From Pseudomonas proteolytica (GTDB lineage Bacteria; Pseudomonadota; Gammaproteobacteria; Pseudomonadales; Pseudomonadaceae), in NCBI RefSeq assembly GCF_007858275.1, contig NZ_VFEV01000001.1:244392-308391 (forward strand): a DNA stretch of 64,000 nt. The letters run 5' to 3'. Position numbers and translations under genes: made by a program. The notes under the pieces are model-generated. The model ran no database searches. It was given only the letters and a program-made list of their open reading frames with translations, and was not told where the DNA came from. This document shows positions 25,030-36,007 of the stretch, piece after piece. Position 1 is the stretch's first letter; every line of letters begins with the position of its first letter.

Positions 25030-27318
25030 ATGTCGCGCCACATTACAAAAACACCAAACAGTTCACCGCGCTTGCTGGCCTCGGCCATTGGCGTGGCCAT
25101 CAGCGCCAGCTCCGTCGCCCATATGGCGCAAGCGGCCGAAGAGACCGAACAAAAAGGCGAGCGCAACAGTATTTCCCTCGGTGCCACCAGCATTACCGGC
25201 CAGGAACAGGACGCAACGTCGTACCAAACCGAAAAAGCGTCTTCGCAGAAATACACCGCGCCACTGGTGGACACTCCCCGTTCCGTCACCGTGGTGCCGG
25301 CGCAGGTACTCAAGGACACCGCCGCGACCTCGCTGCAAGATGCTTTGCGCACCGTACCGGGTATTACCTTTGGTGCCGGTGAAGGCGGCAACCCCCAGGG
25401 CGACCGCCCGTTTATCCGCGGCTTCGATGCCCAGGGCGATACCTACCTGGACGGCGTGCGTGATACCGGCGGCCAGAGCCGGGAAATTTTCGATATCGAG
25501 TCCATCGAAGTCAGCAAAGGCCCCAACTCCTCGTTCGGCGGTCGCGGTTCGGCCGGTGGCAGCCTCAACCTGGTGAGCAAGACCCCACAAGCGCGGGACT
25601 TCCTCAATGGCGGCTTTACCTACGGTTCCGACCAGACTCGTCGCTATGCACTCGACGTCAACCGCCAGTTCCTCGACAACGCCGCGTTCCGCCTGAACCT
25701 GATGAGCCACGAACAGAACGTTGCCGGCCGCGACGCCGTCAATTACGACCGTTGGGGCGTGGCACCGTCGCTGACCTTTGGCCTGGGCACTCCGACCCGC
25801 GTCAACCTCAGCTACTACCACATGGAAAGCAACGACCTGCCGGATTCGGGCATTCCCTACGGTTACAGCAACAACGCGTCAAATGCCGCGCATGTACACG
25901 ACAAACCCACCGACGGCGGCGACAGCAGCAACTTCTACGGCCTCAAGGATCGGGACTTTCGCAAGACTCGCGCCGATATCAGTACGTTCTCCATCGAGCA
26001 CGATCTGAACGACAACATGACGATCAAGAACACCCTGCGCCACGGCAGCACCGGCCAGGACTACGTGCTCACTCAGCCGGACGACAGCCAGCACAACGTC
26101 AACCAGTTCGGCACCGTCTGGCGCCGGGCCAACAGCCGCGTTTCCACCACCACGACCACCACCAACCAGACCGATCTGTTTGGCAATTTCCAGGCCCTGG
26201 GTTTCAAGCACAGCTACTCCACCGGCCTGGAATTTACCGGTGAAGAAACCCGCGTCAGCGGCTATACCGTCAGTCCAAACGCCAACCCGGTCTGCACGGT
26301 GGCCGGTGGCGGCAAGGGTGGTCAGTGCACATCGTTGAGCAACCCGAACCCGGACGATGCCTGGACCGGCAGCGTCGCCCGCAACTACCTGGGCACCAAC
26401 ACCAAGGCCACCAGCCGCGCCGCCTACGTGTTCGACACCATTGAGCTTGATCCGCAATGGCTGCTGAACGTCGGCCTGCGCTACGACACCTTCGATACCG
26501 AAGCCAACAGCAACGCAGCCACCGGCCGTACCAAGCTCAAGGACGATAGCCAGTTCTTCAACTGGCAAGCCGGCCTGGTCTGGAAGCCGATGGAAAACGG
26601 CAGCATCTACACCTCCTATGCCACTTCGGCCTCGCCTGCTGGCGGCCTGGTGGGTGAAGGTGTCGATTCCAACGCCATCCCGACTGGCATCAACACCAGC
26701 GACATGAAGCCGGAAGAAACCGTCAACTACGAACTGGGCACCAAGTGGGACCTGTTCCACGACCGCCTGTCCCTGACCGCAGCGGTGTTCCGCACCGAGA
26801 AGAAAAACGCGCGCATCCTGGTGAACTCCAACACCTATGAGAACGCTGGCGAGTCCCGCGTCGATGGCCTGGAGTTGTCGGCCAGCGGCAAGCTCACCGA
26901 GCAGTGGCAAGTGTTCGCCGGCTACAGCTACCTGAAAAGCGAGCTGGTAGACCCGGGCAAAAACGGCAACCGCCAGGGCGTCGTCACTGCCGGCTCCAAC
27001 AAAGGCAACGAAATGCCCAACACGCCGAAGAACTCGTTCAGCCTGTGGACAACGTATGACATCACCTCGAAGCTGACCGTCGGCGGCGGCGCGTTCTATG
27101 TGGACGACGTCTACGGCGACGCGGGCAATACCGTCTACGTACCGTCCTACACCCGCTACGACGCCATGGCCAGCTACAAGCTGACCAAGAACGTCGACCT
27201 GCAATTGAACGTGCAGAACCTGACCGACAAAACCTACTACGACAAGGCCTACGGCGCGCACTTCGCCAACCAGGCAGCCGGTCGTACAGCGCTGTTGACC
27301 ACCAGCTTCCACTTCTAA
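25030..27318 (+). CDS. piuA: TonB-dependent catecholate siderophore receptor PiuA/Fiu type
   Basis: Outer membrane receptor (762 aa) for monomeric catecholate-type ferric siderophores. A signal peptide ends near residue 35 (AQAAEE). The plug has [15 protein letters not shown] and [23 protein letters not shown] motifs, and the barrel ends in Phe (TTSFHF). ATG 25030 follows a GGGAAT-containing site; an in-frame ATG at 24973 lies within the promoter. Neighbours piuC and piuB are the same as in P. aeruginosa PA4513-PA4515. In that species PiuA also admits siderophore-conjugated beta-lactams; the same is plausible here. Confidence 0.92.
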   Translation: MSRHITKTPNSSPRLLASAIGVAISASSVAHMAQAAEETEQKGERNSISLGATSITGQEQDATSYQTEKASSQKYTAPLVDTPRSVTVVPAQVLKDTAATSLQDALRTVPGITFGAGEGGNPQGDRPFIRGFDAQGDTYLDGVRDTGGQSREIFDIESIEVSKGPNSSFGGRGSAGGSLNLVSKTPQARDFLNGGFTYGSDQTRRYALDVNRQFLDNAAFRLNLMSHEQNVAGRDAVNYDRWGVAPSLTFGLGTPTRVNLSYYHMESNDLPDSGIPYGYSNNASNAAHVHDKPTDGGDSSNFYGLKDRDFRKTRADISTFSIEHDLNDNMTIKNTLRHGSTGQDYVLTQPDDSQHNVNQFGTVWRRANSRVSTTTTTTNQTDLFGNFQALGFKHSYSTGLEFTGEETRVSGYTVSPNANPVCTVAGGGKGGQCTSLSNPNPDDAWTGSVARNYLGTNTKATSRAAYVFDTIELDPQWLLNVGLRYDTFDTEANSNAATGRTKLKDDSQFFNWQAGLVWKPMENGSIYTSYATSASPAGGLVGEGVDSNAIPTGINTSDMKPEETVNYELGTKWDLFHDRLSLTAAVFRTEKKNARILVNSNTYENAGESRVDGLELSASGKLTEQWQVFAGYSYLKSELVDPGKNGNRQGVVTAGSNKGNEMPNTPKNSFSLWTTYDITSKLTVGGGAFYVDDVYGDAGNTVYVPSYTRYDAMASYKLTKNVDLQLNVQNLTDKTYYDKAYGAHFANQAAGRTALLTTSFHF

Positions 27319-27337
27319 GCGGCTGGACGTTTCACGC

Positions 27338-27370
27338 AAAAGCCCCGCGCATCGGATGCCTGGGGCTTTT
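27338..27370 (+). terminator. Intrinsic terminator after piuA
   Basis: AAAAGCCCC and GGGGCTTTT arms close a stem with an inner GCATC/GGATGC pairing and a T-rich end. It separates piuA from piuB, which therefore needs its own promoter. Confidence 0.8.
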
Positions 27371-27454
27371 GTATGTAAAAAAGAATCTTTCTCGACAACT
27401 CACGGCATAATGCGCGCCGTAAAATTCCTATCCAGCTCAGCGAGGCCGTCCGAC

Positions 27455-29980
27455 GTGTTGAAGAAGACCCTATTCCAGTTGCACTGGTTTTTCGGCATTA
27501 CCGCCGGGCTGGTGTTGGCATTGATGGGGATTACCGGGGCTGCGTACTCGTTCCAGGATGAGATCCTGCGGGCGCTCAACCCGACGGTACTGACCGTGGA
27601 GAAGCAACCTGCCGGTGTGCTGCCGCCCGCCGAACTGGTGCGCAAACTCGAAACCACCGAAGGCAAGACCGTGTCCATGCTGTGGGTGGAAAGCGAAAGC
27701 GGCAACGCCGCCCGCGTCTTCTTCACACCACCAGCGGGCGAACGCCGGGGGCAGATGCGCTACTTCGACCCGTACACCGGCGACTACCTGGGCGACGCCG
27801 TCGGCCAGGACTTTTTCGGTTTGATGTTGCAACTGCACCGCTTCCTGGCCATCGGTGATACCGGCCGGCAAATCACCGGTGCCTGTACGCTGATCCTGAT
27901 TTTCTTCTGCCTCTCTGGCCTGTACCTGCGCTGGCCGCGCCAGGTAGCGAGCTGGCGCGCCTGGTTGACCCTGGACTGGCGCAAGAAAGGCCGCAGCTTC
28001 AACTGGGACCTGCACTCGGTGTTCGGCACGTGGTGCTTGCTGTTCTATCTGTTGGCGGCGCTCACCGGCCTGTACTGGTCCTACGAGTGGTACAGCAAAG
28101 GCCTGACCCGATTGTTGTCCGATGCCCCGCAAAACGAGCGGGTGCGCAACCGTGGCCCAGCGCCTGCGGGGCCGGCCCCCGTCGCCAACTACGACGCCAT
28201 CTGGAGCAGCATCTACAGCACCGCCGGCCCGCACTTGAGCGCCTACAACATTCGTATGCCAGCTGTCGCCGGGCAACCGGCCACGGTCTACTACCTGTTG
28301 CAGAGTTCTCCCCATGACCGCGCGTTGAACCAGATCAACCTGGACCCGGCCACCGGCGTGGTCAAAAGCGTCGAGCGCTATGCCGACAAAAGCCTCAAGG
28401 CGCAGTTGCTGACCAGCATCTATGCGCTGCATGTGGGCAGTTATTTCGGCCTGGCGGGGCGGATCATCCTCACCGTCACTTCGCTGTGCATGCCGCTGTT
28501 CTTTATTACCGGCTGGCTGCTGTACCTCGACCGCCGTCGCAAAAAGCGCCAGGTGCGCGATGCCCGCAAAAGCCTGGGCAGCAACCGCAGTGATGCACCG
28601 GCCTGGCTGATCGGTTTCGCCAGCCAGAGCGGCTTTGCCGAACAGCTGGCCTGGCAGACCGCCGGCCAATTGCAGGCCGCCGGGTTGCCGGTCAAGGTGC
28701 GATCCTTGGGCAGCGTCAGCGAAGAGGACTTGCGCCAGTCGGAACATGCACTATTTGTAGTCAGCACCTTCGGCGACGGCGAAGCACCGGACAGCGCACG
28801 CGGCTTCGAACGCAGCGTGCTGGGTGGCGACCTCAGTCTCAAGGGCCTGAACTATTCAGTGCTGGCCCTGGGCGATCGTCAATACCAACACTTCTGCGGC
28901 TTTGCCCGGCGCCTGCACTTCTGGCTGACCAACCAGGGCGGCAACGCCTTGTTCGCCCCGGTCGAGGTCGACAGCGGCGACGAAGAAGCCCTGCTGCACT
29001 GGCAACAACAACTGGGCCAGATCACCGGCCACGCACCGGCAGCTGCATGGGCCAGCGCCAGCTACGAGAACTGGACCTTGAGCCAGCGCACCCTGCTCAA
29101 CCCTGACAGCAGCGGCTCGGGAGTCTACCTGTTGGGGCTCAACCCGCCCGCACCACGTGACTGGCTGGCCGGCGACCTGGTGGAAGTCGTGCCGCGCAAT
29201 TGTCCGTGGGCCGTCGAGCATTTCCTCGATGGCCTGGGCATTGCCGGCACGGACGAAGTGCTAATCGATGGCTTGGCGCGCCCCTTGGAACAGGTACTTG
29301 CCGGCCGTCAGCTGCCGGACAATCGCGTACACCTGGTCGGCCTGCATGCGCGCGCCCTGGTGGACGCACTGGTGCCGTTGGCCATGCGCGAATACTCCAT
29401 CGCCTCGATTGCCAGCGATGGCGTGCTGGAATTGATCGTGCGCCAGGAGCGTCATAGCGACGGCAGCCTGGGCCTGGCATCCGGCTGGCTGACCGAGCAC
29501 GCACCACTGGGTTCGGCGATCAGCCTGCGTGTACGGCGCAACAGCAGTTTCCACCTTCCAGTCGACCCAGTGCCGATGATTCTGCTGGGCAACGGCACCG
29601 GCCTGGCGGGCTTGCGCAGCTTGCTCAAGGCACGCATCGCCGACGGTCAGCAACGTAACTGGCTGCTGTTTGGCGAACGCAACATCGCCCATGACTACCA
29701 TTGCCAGGACGAGCTGCAAGGCTGGCTGGCCAGTGGCGACCTGGCGTTACTGGACCTGGCGTTTTCGCGGGACCAGGCAGAGAAGGTCTACGTTCAGGAT
29801 CGCCTGCGCGAATCCGCCGATGTGCTGCGTAAATGGCTGGCCGATGGCGCGGTGATTTATGTATGCGGGAGTTTGCAGGGCATGGCGGCGGGGGTCGATC
29901 AGGTGTTGGTGGAGGTCCTGGGAAGTGAAGCCGTGGAACGGCTGATCGAACAGGGCCGTTACCGCCGGGATGTCTACTGA
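27455..29980 (+). CDS. piuB: PepSY-membrane/flavodoxin/sulfite reductase-like oxidoreductase PiuB
   Basis: Multidomain membrane reductase (about 841 aa). Residues 1-380 form a PepSY-associated membrane domain with four hydrophobic segments and repeated His (LHWFFGI, QLHRFL, LHSVFG, LHVGSYF) suited to heme binding. Then come a flavodoxin domain ([18 protein letters not shown]) and a CysJ-like FAD/NAD(P)H module ending with VYVQDRLRE and [10 protein letters not shown]. It likely moves electrons from NAD(P)H across the membrane to ferric siderophores. The start is uncertain: GTG 27455 with a GAGG site fits the family N-terminus, and ATG 27410 is an alternative. It matches PA4513. Confidence 0.88.
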   Translation: MLKKTLFQLHWFFGITAGLVLALMGITGAAYSFQDEILRALNPTVLTVEKQPAGVLPPAELVRKLETTEGKTVSMLWVESESGNAARVFFTPPAGERRGQMRYFDPYTGDYLGDAVGQDFFGLMLQLHRFLAIGDTGRQITGACTLILIFFCLSGLYLRWPRQVASWRAWLTLDWRKKGRSFNWDLHSVFGTWCLLFYLLAALTGLYWSYEWYSKGLTRLLSDAPQNERVRNRGPAPAGPAPVANYDAIWSSIYSTAGPHLSAYNIRMPAVAGQPATVYYLLQSSPHDRALNQINLDPATGVVKSVERYADKSLKAQLLTSIYALHVGSYFGLAGRIILTVTSLCMPLFFITGWLLYLDRRRKKRQVRDARKSLGSNRSDAPAWLIGFASQSGFAEQLAWQTAGQLQAAGLPVKVRSLGSVSEEDLRQSEHALFVVSTFGDGEAPDSARGFERSVLGGDLSLKGLNYSVLALGDRQYQHFCGFARRLHFWLTNQGGNALFAPVEVDSGDEEALLHWQQQLGQITGHAPAAAWASASYENWTLSQRTLLNPDSSGSGVYLLGLNPPAPRDWLAGDLVEVVPRNCPWAVEHFLDGLGIAGTDEVLIDGLARPLEQVLAGRQLPDNRVHLVGLHARALVDALVPLAMREYSIASIASDGVLELIVRQERHSDGSLGLASGWLTEHAPLGSAISLRVRRNSSFHLPVDPVPMILLGNGTGLAGLRSLLKARIADGQQRNWLLFGERNIAHDYHCQDELQGWLASGDLALLDLAFSRDQAEKVYVQDRLRESADVLRKWLADGAVIYVCGSLQGMAAGVDQVLVEVLGSEAVERLIEQGRYRRDVY

Positions 29981-29991
29981 CAAACATGATG

Positions 29992-30188
29992 GTTCCAGCT
30001 GGCTTGCCAGCGATGAGCATAAGTATCTACACAACATCTAGAAACTGACGCCCCCCCCCGTGGCGAGCGGGCTTGCCACGGGGGGGCGTCAGTTTCTGAA
30101 AGTGGTGTAGATACCGATGCAGCGACGAGGCCCTTGAGCCTTGCATCAACCTCGCGGCCGCCATCGCCGGCAAGCCGGTTTCTACGGG
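29992..30188. repeat. Nested REP elements with a long hairpin carrying C9/G8 tracts
   Basis: Outer REP arms (CCAGCTGGCTTGCCAGCGATG at the left, CATCGCCGGCAAGCCGG at the right) enclose a second inverted repeat. Its arms (30023-30059 and 30079-30114) run GTATCTACAC...CTGACG plus poly-C and back with one or two mismatches. The 20-bp loop is itself a REP head (GTGGCGAGCGGGCTTGCCAC). It lies between convergent piuB and fruA. Confidence 0.8.
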
Positions 30189-30194
30189 GGTTAG

Positions 30195-31901
30195 TTAGGC
30201 GACTGCCAGTTCGACGGCCTCGGGGCGCTTGATCACGGCGTATACCAACCCGGTGAGCACGCTGCCGGCAACGATCGCCGCCAGATACAGCAGCGCATGG
30301 TTGATCGTGTTCGGGATCAGCATCACAAACAGCCCGCCATGGGGTGCCATCAACTTGCAGCCGAAGTACATCGACAAGGCACCGGTCAATGCGCCACCCG
30401 CGATGCTGGCCGGGATAACACGCAGCGGGTCCTTGGCAGCGAACGGGATGGCGCCTTCCGAGATAAAGCACATGCCCAGGATCAACGCGGCCTTGCCGGC
30501 TTCGCGTTCGGTCTGGGCAAACTTGCGCCGGGCCAGGAACGTAGCGATAGCCATGCCAATCGGCGGCACCATGCCCGCCGCCATGGTAGCGGCCATCGGC
30601 GCGCCGCTCTGGGAGGCCAGCAGGCCGACGGAGAACGCGTAGGCCGCCTTGTTGATCGGCCCGCCGAGGTCGGCGCACATCATCCCGCCCAACAAGATAC
30701 CCAGCAGCACCGCATTGGTGGTGCCCATGGTGCTGAGGAAGTCGGTCAGGCCTGCCAGCATTTGCGCCACGGGCGGGCCGATCAGGTAGATCATCGCCAG
30801 GCCGGTGAACAGGCTCGCCAGTAACGGGATGATCAGGATCGGCTTGAGCGACTCCAGGCTCTGCGGCAACGGCACCATACGGGTGATCAGCTTGACGCTG
30901 TAGCCGGCGAGAAAACCGGCGAAGATCCCGCCGATAAAGCCCGCGCCCAGGGTACTGGCCAACAGGCCGCCGATCATCCCCGGCGCGAGCCCCGGACGGT
31001 CGGCGATCGAGTAGGCGATGTAGCCGGCGAGCAGCGGCACCATCAGGGTGAAGGCGTGGTCGCCGACCGCCCTGAGGGCCGCCGCCAAAGTGCCGGGCTG
31101 CTCGTAAGCATGGATACCGAACACGTAGGACAGGGCAATCAACAAGCCCCCCGCCACCACCATCGGCAACATGAACGACACCCCGGTCAGCAGGTGTTTG
31201 TAGACCCCGGTTTTCTCCGTCTTGGCTACCGCGCCACTGGCGGCGCTTTCCTGCTGGGCCTCGGCCAGGGCTTTATCGAGGATCGCGGCGGATTGCTTGA
31301 GCGCGATGCCGGTGCCGCAACGGTAGATTTTCTTGCCGGCAAAGCGCTCCGTGGCCACTTCGATATCGGCGGCCAGCAGCACCACATCGGCATCGCGAAT
31401 GGCTTGCTCGCTCAAGGGTGTACGTGCGCCCACCGAGCCCTGGGTTTCCACCTGCAGGTCATAGCCCTTGGCCTTGGCGGCCTGCTGCAATGCCTCGGCG
31501 GCCATAAAGGTGTGGGCCACGCCGGTAGGGCAGGCCGTGATGGCGACAATGCGCGGTGCGTTTTTTACGGTCGGCACGCTGGCGCTGGCAACGTACAACT
31601 GGGCTTCTTGCGCGCCCCGTTGCAGCACCGCTTCAACGTCCTGCAACGCCTGGGCCGGGGTGCTCTGATACACGCGTTTGCCGACAAAGCGCTGCATGTC
31701 CACGGGCGTGCTGGCGACCAGCAACACCCACTCGGCCGCGTCAATTGTGGCCTGGGAAAGTGCGCGCCCGGGGTGGTTCGCATCCACCACTTCGACGCTG
31801 GTGCTCCAGCCCTGGCGTTGCGCGGCGGCGTCCAGCAAGCGGGCGCACAGCACACTGGTGACCATGCCGTTGGGGCAGGCAGTAACAATGGCTAATTTCA
31901 T
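30195..31901 (-). CDS. fruA: PTS fructose-specific EIIBC component
   Basis: Membrane permease (568 aa) that imports fructose and phosphorylates it to fructose-1-phosphate. The N-terminus has a degenerate EIIB-like copy (TACPNGMVTS) and then an active EIIB domain with the phospho-cysteine in ACPTGVAHT (about residue 124). The rest is an EIIC domain with about nine membrane helices. ATG 31901 follows AGAGGG; a GTG directly before it is less likely. It is the last gene of fruBKA, 11 bp after fruK. Confidence 0.94.
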   Translation of the reverse strand: MKLAIVTACPNGMVTSVLCARLLDAAAQRQGWSTSVEVVDANHPGRALSQATIDAAEWVLLVASTPVDMQRFVGKRVYQSTPAQALQDVEAVLQRGAQEAQLYVASASVPTVKNAPRIVAITACPTGVAHTFMAAEALQQAAKAKGYDLQVETQGSVGARTPLSEQAIRDADVVLLAADIEVATERFAGKKIYRCGTGIALKQSAAILDKALAEAQQESAASGAVAKTEKTGVYKHLLTGVSFMLPMVVAGGLLIALSYVFGIHAYEQPGTLAAALRAVGDHAFTLMVPLLAGYIAYSIADRPGLAPGMIGGLLASTLGAGFIGGIFAGFLAGYSVKLITRMVPLPQSLESLKPILIIPLLASLFTGLAMIYLIGPPVAQMLAGLTDFLSTMGTTNAVLLGILLGGMMCADLGGPINKAAYAFSVGLLASQSGAPMAATMAAGMVPPIGMAIATFLARRKFAQTEREAGKAALILGMCFISEGAIPFAAKDPLRVIPASIAGGALTGALSMYFGCKLMAPHGGLFVMLIPNTINHALLYLAAIVAGSVLTGLVYAVIKRPEAVELAVA

Positions 31902-31912
31902 CACAAACCCTC

Positions 31913-32854
31913 TTATTGTTCTGTCAGCGGGCGTACGTGCACGCCGCTTTCCAGACGCGCCAGTTGCGCGTCGTCGCTGATGCCGAAACCGATCTGCGTG
32001 ACCGCCATGGCGGCAATCGCGGTGGCGCGGCGCAGGGTCTGCTCGGGCGCCTCGCCGCTGAGCAGGCCGTGCAGCATGCCCCCCAGCAAGGAGTCGCCGG
32101 CACCCACGGTACTGGCGACGCTGACCTTGGGCGGCGTGGCGTGCAACGCTGCGTTGGTGCTGAACCAGTTCACACCGTCGGCCCCGTGGGACACCACCAC
32201 ATGCTCCACGCCTTGGGCGTGCAAATGCGCAGCCGCGCGGGCTTGTTGGGCGATGGTTTGCGTGGGGCAGTCGAGCGCTTCAGCGAGTTCTTCAGTGTTG
32301 GGTTTGATCAACCACGGCGCGGCTTTCAAGCCAGCACGCAGCGCTTGGCCACTGGTGTCCAGGGCGACTTTCAAACCGAGGTCTTTGAGCGTCTCCAGCA
32401 AACCCTGGAACCACTGCGGGCTGACGCCCCGCGGCAAGCTGCCGGCGACCACCACCGCATCGAACTCGGGGCCGATCACCGCGATCAGCTTGAGCAATTG
32501 CGCTTGCGCCTTTTCGCTCACCAGCGGCCCCGGTGCATTGATATCGGTGACCCGACCATCCTGCTCGGCAATCTTGATATTGCTGCGGGTTTCGCCCGGC
32601 ACACGAATAAACGCATCGCCAAACCCCCGGCTGGCGATCAGGGCCTCGAAAGCCTCGGGGTTTTGCGCGCCGAGAAATCCACCGACGCTCACGTAATGGC
32701 CCAAATCAGCCAGCACCTGCGCCACGTTCACGCCCTTGCCGGCGGCATGGGTCAGCAGGGTTTCGCTGCGGTTGACCTCACCCGGTTCCAGGCACGCCAA
32801 ACGCACCGTCAGGTCCAACGCCGGGTTCAGCGTCAGGGTCAGAATCTTCGCCAT
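31913..32854 (-). CDS. fruK: 1-phosphofructokinase
   Basis: PfkB-family kinase (313 aa) that converts fructose-1-phosphate to fructose-1,6-bisphosphate. The N-terminal TLTLNPALDLTV strand and the catalytic GAGDSLLGGM loop near residue 255 are typical. Its start codon directly abuts the fruB stop (TAAATG), so translation is coupled. In pseudomonads fructose-1-phosphate, the substrate of this enzyme, is the effector that releases Cra. Confidence 0.95.
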   Translation of the reverse strand: MAKILTLTLNPALDLTVRLACLEPGEVNRSETLLTHAAGKGVNVAQVLADLGHYVSVGGFLGAQNPEAFEALIASRGFGDAFIRVPGETRSNIKIAEQDGRVTDINAPGPLVSEKAQAQLLKLIAVIGPEFDAVVVAGSLPRGVSPQWFQGLLETLKDLGLKVALDTSGQALRAGLKAAPWLIKPNTEELAEALDCPTQTIAQQARAAAHLHAQGVEHVVVSHGADGVNWFSTNAALHATPPKVSVASTVGAGDSLLGGMLHGLLSGEAPEQTLRRATAIAAMAVTQIGFGISDDAQLARLESGVHVRPLTEQ

Positions 32855-35713
32855 TTACACGGCCTCCACAAGCGTACGCACTTGGGCAGGGGAGCCCATC
32901 GCCAGTGCTTGCTGCGCCAGGCCCTGGGCCTCGCTCAGACTGAATTCACGCACCCGGGCCTTGACCTCGGGAATACTGCGCGCCGACACACTCAACTCAT
33001 CCACACCCAGGCCCACCAGCACCGGCACCGCCAGCGGATCCGCTGCCAACTCGCCACACACACCCACCCATTTGCCATGGGCATGGGCCGCACGCACCGT
33101 GATGTCGATCAGTTGCAACACTGCCGGGTGCAGGCCGTCAGCCTGGGCCGACAGGGTTGGGTGACCACGGTCGATCGCCAAGGTGTACTGGGTCAGGTCA
33201 TTGGTGCCGATGCTGAAAAAGTCCACTTCCTGGGCCAATACCGGCGCCAGCAACGCCGCCGAGGGTACTTCGATCATGATCCCCAATTGCAGGTCCGCCA
33301 CCGGGATCTGCTCGCGCAAACGTTCGGTCATGTCCCGGGCCTGGCGCCATTCATCGACGCTGCCGACCATGGGAAACATGATGCGCAGCGGGCGACCGTC
33401 CGCCGAGCGCAACAGCGCGCGCAGTTGCGCTTCCATGATCTGTGGGCGTTGCAGGGTCAGGCGGATGCCCCGCACACCGAGGAACGGGTTTTCTTCCTTG
33501 GCAATCGGCCAGTAAGGCAGCGGCTTGTCACCGCCCACATCCAGGGTGCGCACCACCAGCGGACGGCCGGCCAGGCCGTCGAGCACACGGCGGTATTCGG
33601 CTTCCTGGGTGGCTTCGTCCGGGGCCTGGGAATGGGCCATGAAAATCAACTCGGTACGCAGCAGGCCAATACCCTCGGCACCCTGCTCGACGGCGCCAGC
33701 CACACCGGCGCTTTCGCCGATATTGGCGAACACTTCCACAGCATGCCCGTCACGGGTCAAGGCCGGTTCATGGCGCTGTGCGGCAGCGGCCTGCAGCCGT
33801 TGCTCGCGGGTATCGCGTTCCTGGATGGCGCGCTGCAAAGTGCTGGCATCGGCCTCCACATGCAGGCGCCCGCGCTGGCCGTCAAGCAATAAAGGCGTGC
33901 CCGAGGCCAGCAGCAACACCGCCGGCCCGGCGCCGACCAGCGCCGGGATCCCCAGGGCGCGGGCGACGATGGCGCTGTGGGCCGTAGCACCACCGCGTGC
34001 GGTAAGAATCCCGGCCACCCGCACCGGATCGAGGCGCGCCACATCCGATGGGCCAACTTCATCCATCACCAGAATGTAGGGCTCGTCGGGTTCCTGTGGG
34101 GTTTGGACACCACACAGTTGCGCCAGCACACGCCGGCCGATATCCCGCAGGTCGGCGGCGCGTTCGGCGAGCAACGCGTCCTGCAAGGACTCCTGCTGCT
34201 TGGCGGCGGCTTCGATCACACTCATCCACGCGGCTTCGGCGCTTTCGCCCTGTTTGAGCCGGGTGTCGACTTCGTCGGTCAGTTCCGGGTCGTCGAGCAT
34301 TTCCTGGTGGGTGATGAAAATTTCGCGGATCGCCTTGGACGTGCTGCGCTCGATCAAACCCTGGATATCAGCGCGCACCTCGCGCAACCCCGCGGATAAA
34401 CGCTCGCGCTCGGCACTGGCCGACTCGCCGCGCAGTGGATAGTCAAAAGGCTGCAACGCCTGGATATGGGCCGGGCCGATGGCAATCCCGGGGGCGGCGG
34501 CGATGGCCTGGATCAAGCTGCCGGAAGCGGGCGCGCGCAATGGCGGCTCGCTCTCGACCTCTTCGACCCGCGCACTGACGGCCGGCAGCGGCTCGACCTC
34601 TTCGCCCAGGCCGGCTTGTACTGCCGCCAACAACGCCGGCAGGGCGTCGTCGGCAATGCCGGGCTCGGCGACAAATTCCAGCACCTGACCGCGCCGGGCG
34701 CCGAGGCTGAGCAGTTTGCTCAAGCTCTTGACCGACACGGCACCGCCCTGCCCGTCCACGATCCGCACGCGGATCTCACCGTCGAAGCTCTTCGCCAGTT
34801 GGGCCAGGGCCTTGGCCGGCCGCGCATGCAGGCCGTGGGCGTTGGCCAGGGCGATCCGGGCGCTGGGCCAGTCGGCGGGCAATTCGCCACCCAGCACTTC
34901 GAGGACCGCGCGGCTGCTGGTGGCACGCCCCAGTTCCTGGCCGCGCCCTTCAATCAGCAAGACGCACAAGCGCTCGAGCAATGCCTGATGAGCTTCGCCG
35001 AGGCTGGCCAGGCAAAACAGGCCGCTCAAGGGTTGGCCCAGGTAGCGCATGGGCTTGTCCGGGGTGACGAAGGCCAGGCCTGGACGCTTGACCGTTTGTT
35101 CGCTGTGCAACCACCACAGGCCATCGCCCAGGGGCAGTGCATCGACTTGCTGTAGCACCGCCGCGAAGCCATTGCTCACACAGTCGGCCTGGCGCAGCAG
35201 GCGGGCGCCGCGCCACACCAGCTCTTCAAAATCGTCGGCGGATACGCCCAGGCCGATCATCTGGGCATCCAGCGCCAACTCCTGGGGCGCGCCTTGCAGC
35301 AGTTTGAGCAGCGCATCGGCCGAGGTGGCGCGGCACAACGCCTGGCCCAGGTCGGTTTCACCGAGGGCGCGGGTCAGCAGTTGCAGCAGGCGCAGGTGTT
35401 CGTCGGATTTGGCGGCAATGCCAATCGCCAGGTAGACGATCTGGCCATCGCCCCAATCCACACCTTGGGGAAACTGCAACAGGCGCACGCCGGTGGCGAA
35501 CACCTGGTCGCGGGTTTCGGGGGTGCCGTGGGGGATCGCAATACCTTGGCCGAGGAAGGTCGAGCCTTGCGCTTCACGGGCTTGCAGGCCGCTCAGGTAG
35601 CCTTCGGCGACCAGGCCGTCGGCCACCAGTTTTTCGGCGAGCAGTTGCAAGGCAGCAGACTTATCCACAGCCACCTGGCCCATGGATATCTGCTCTACGG
35701 TGAGCTCAAGCAT
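32855..35713 (-). CDS. fruB: PTS fructose multiphosphoryl transfer protein (EIIA-HPr-EI fusion)
   Basis: Cytoplasmic phosphorelay protein (952 aa) fusing EIIA-Fru (residues 1-145, His in GIAIPHGTPE), HPr (about 285-370, His in NAHGLHARPA) and enzyme I (about 415-952, His in GGATAHSAIVA). It passes phosphate from phosphoenolpyruvate to FruA; this fused form is the only fructose PTS of pseudomonads. ATG 35713 follows AGGAGAAAGG. It is the first gene of fruBKA, with the Cra operator about 140 bp upstream. Confidence 0.95.
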   Translation of the reverse strand: MLELTVEQISMGQVAVDKSAALQLLAEKLVADGLVAEGYLSGLQAREAQGSTFLGQGIAIPHGTPETRDQVFATGVRLLQFPQGVDWGDGQIVYLAIGIAAKSDEHLRLLQLLTRALGETDLGQALCRATSADALLKLLQGAPQELALDAQMIGLGVSADDFEELVWRGARLLRQADCVSNGFAAVLQQVDALPLGDGLWWLHSEQTVKRPGLAFVTPDKPMRYLGQPLSGLFCLASLGEAHQALLERLCVLLIEGRGQELGRATSSRAVLEVLGGELPADWPSARIALANAHGLHARPAKALAQLAKSFDGEIRVRIVDGQGGAVSVKSLSKLLSLGARRGQVLEFVAEPGIADDALPALLAAVQAGLGEEVEPLPAVSARVEEVESEPPLRAPASGSLIQAIAAAPGIAIGPAHIQALQPFDYPLRGESASAERERLSAGLREVRADIQGLIERSTSKAIREIFITHQEMLDDPELTDEVDTRLKQGESAEAAWMSVIEAAAKQQESLQDALLAERAADLRDIGRRVLAQLCGVQTPQEPDEPYILVMDEVGPSDVARLDPVRVAGILTARGGATAHSAIVARALGIPALVGAGPAVLLLASGTPLLLDGQRGRLHVEADASTLQRAIQERDTREQRLQAAAAQRHEPALTRDGHAVEVFANIGESAGVAGAVEQGAEGIGLLRTELIFMAHSQAPDEATQEAEYRRVLDGLAGRPLVVRTLDVGGDKPLPYWPIAKEENPFLGVRGIRLTLQRPQIMEAQLRALLRSADGRPLRIMFPMVGSVDEWRQARDMTERLREQIPVADLQLGIMIEVPSAALLAPVLAQEVDFFSIGTNDLTQYTLAIDRGHPTLSAQADGLHPAVLQLIDITVRAAHAHGKWVGVCGELAADPLAVPVLVGLGVDELSVSARSIPEVKARVREFSLSEAQGLAQQALAMGSPAQVRTLVEAV

Positions 35714-35850
35714 GCCTTTCTCCTAGTTAGTGCGGTGTGCGCACTAGGTATTGTTTTGAATAAATCAGCGCAAATCTGTTCATGAAAAACTGACTGAGCA
35801 GTCAATTGGCAGTGACTACTCAGCGGCGAACATCGTAAAAATACCCTTGC

Positions 35851-35862
35851 TGAAACGTTTAA
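35851..35862. promoter_or_regulatory. Cra/FruR operator between fruB and fruR
   Basis: TGAAACGTTTAA is the exact inverse of TTAAACGTTTCA, the Cra operator reported for the fruB promoter of P. putida. It lies between the divergent fruB and fruR starts. Cra should repress fruBKA here until fructose-1-phosphate accumulates. Confidence 0.85.
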
Positions 35863-36007
35863 TCTAGATTTTCTGGCAGATTACTGGGTAATTCTGCATT
35901 CTTGAAGCACCACTCGGCACTTGAGTTGCGACAATGGTCGCCTGCAGTAATCGGTTACGATTGGACAAAATGTCGGGGCAAGCTCTAAAAAACAAGGAAA
36001 TCCCGGT

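Noticed and set aside
25879..27339. Leftward 486-codon frame opposite piuA
   Set aside because: PiuA receptor motifs run throughout the plus strand; the leftward product is Val/Gly-rich shadow sequence.
31916..33892. Rightward 658-codon frame opposite fruK/fruB
   Set aside because: FruK and the EI domain of FruB are clear on the minus strand; the rightward translation is His/Arg/Gln-rich without any domain.
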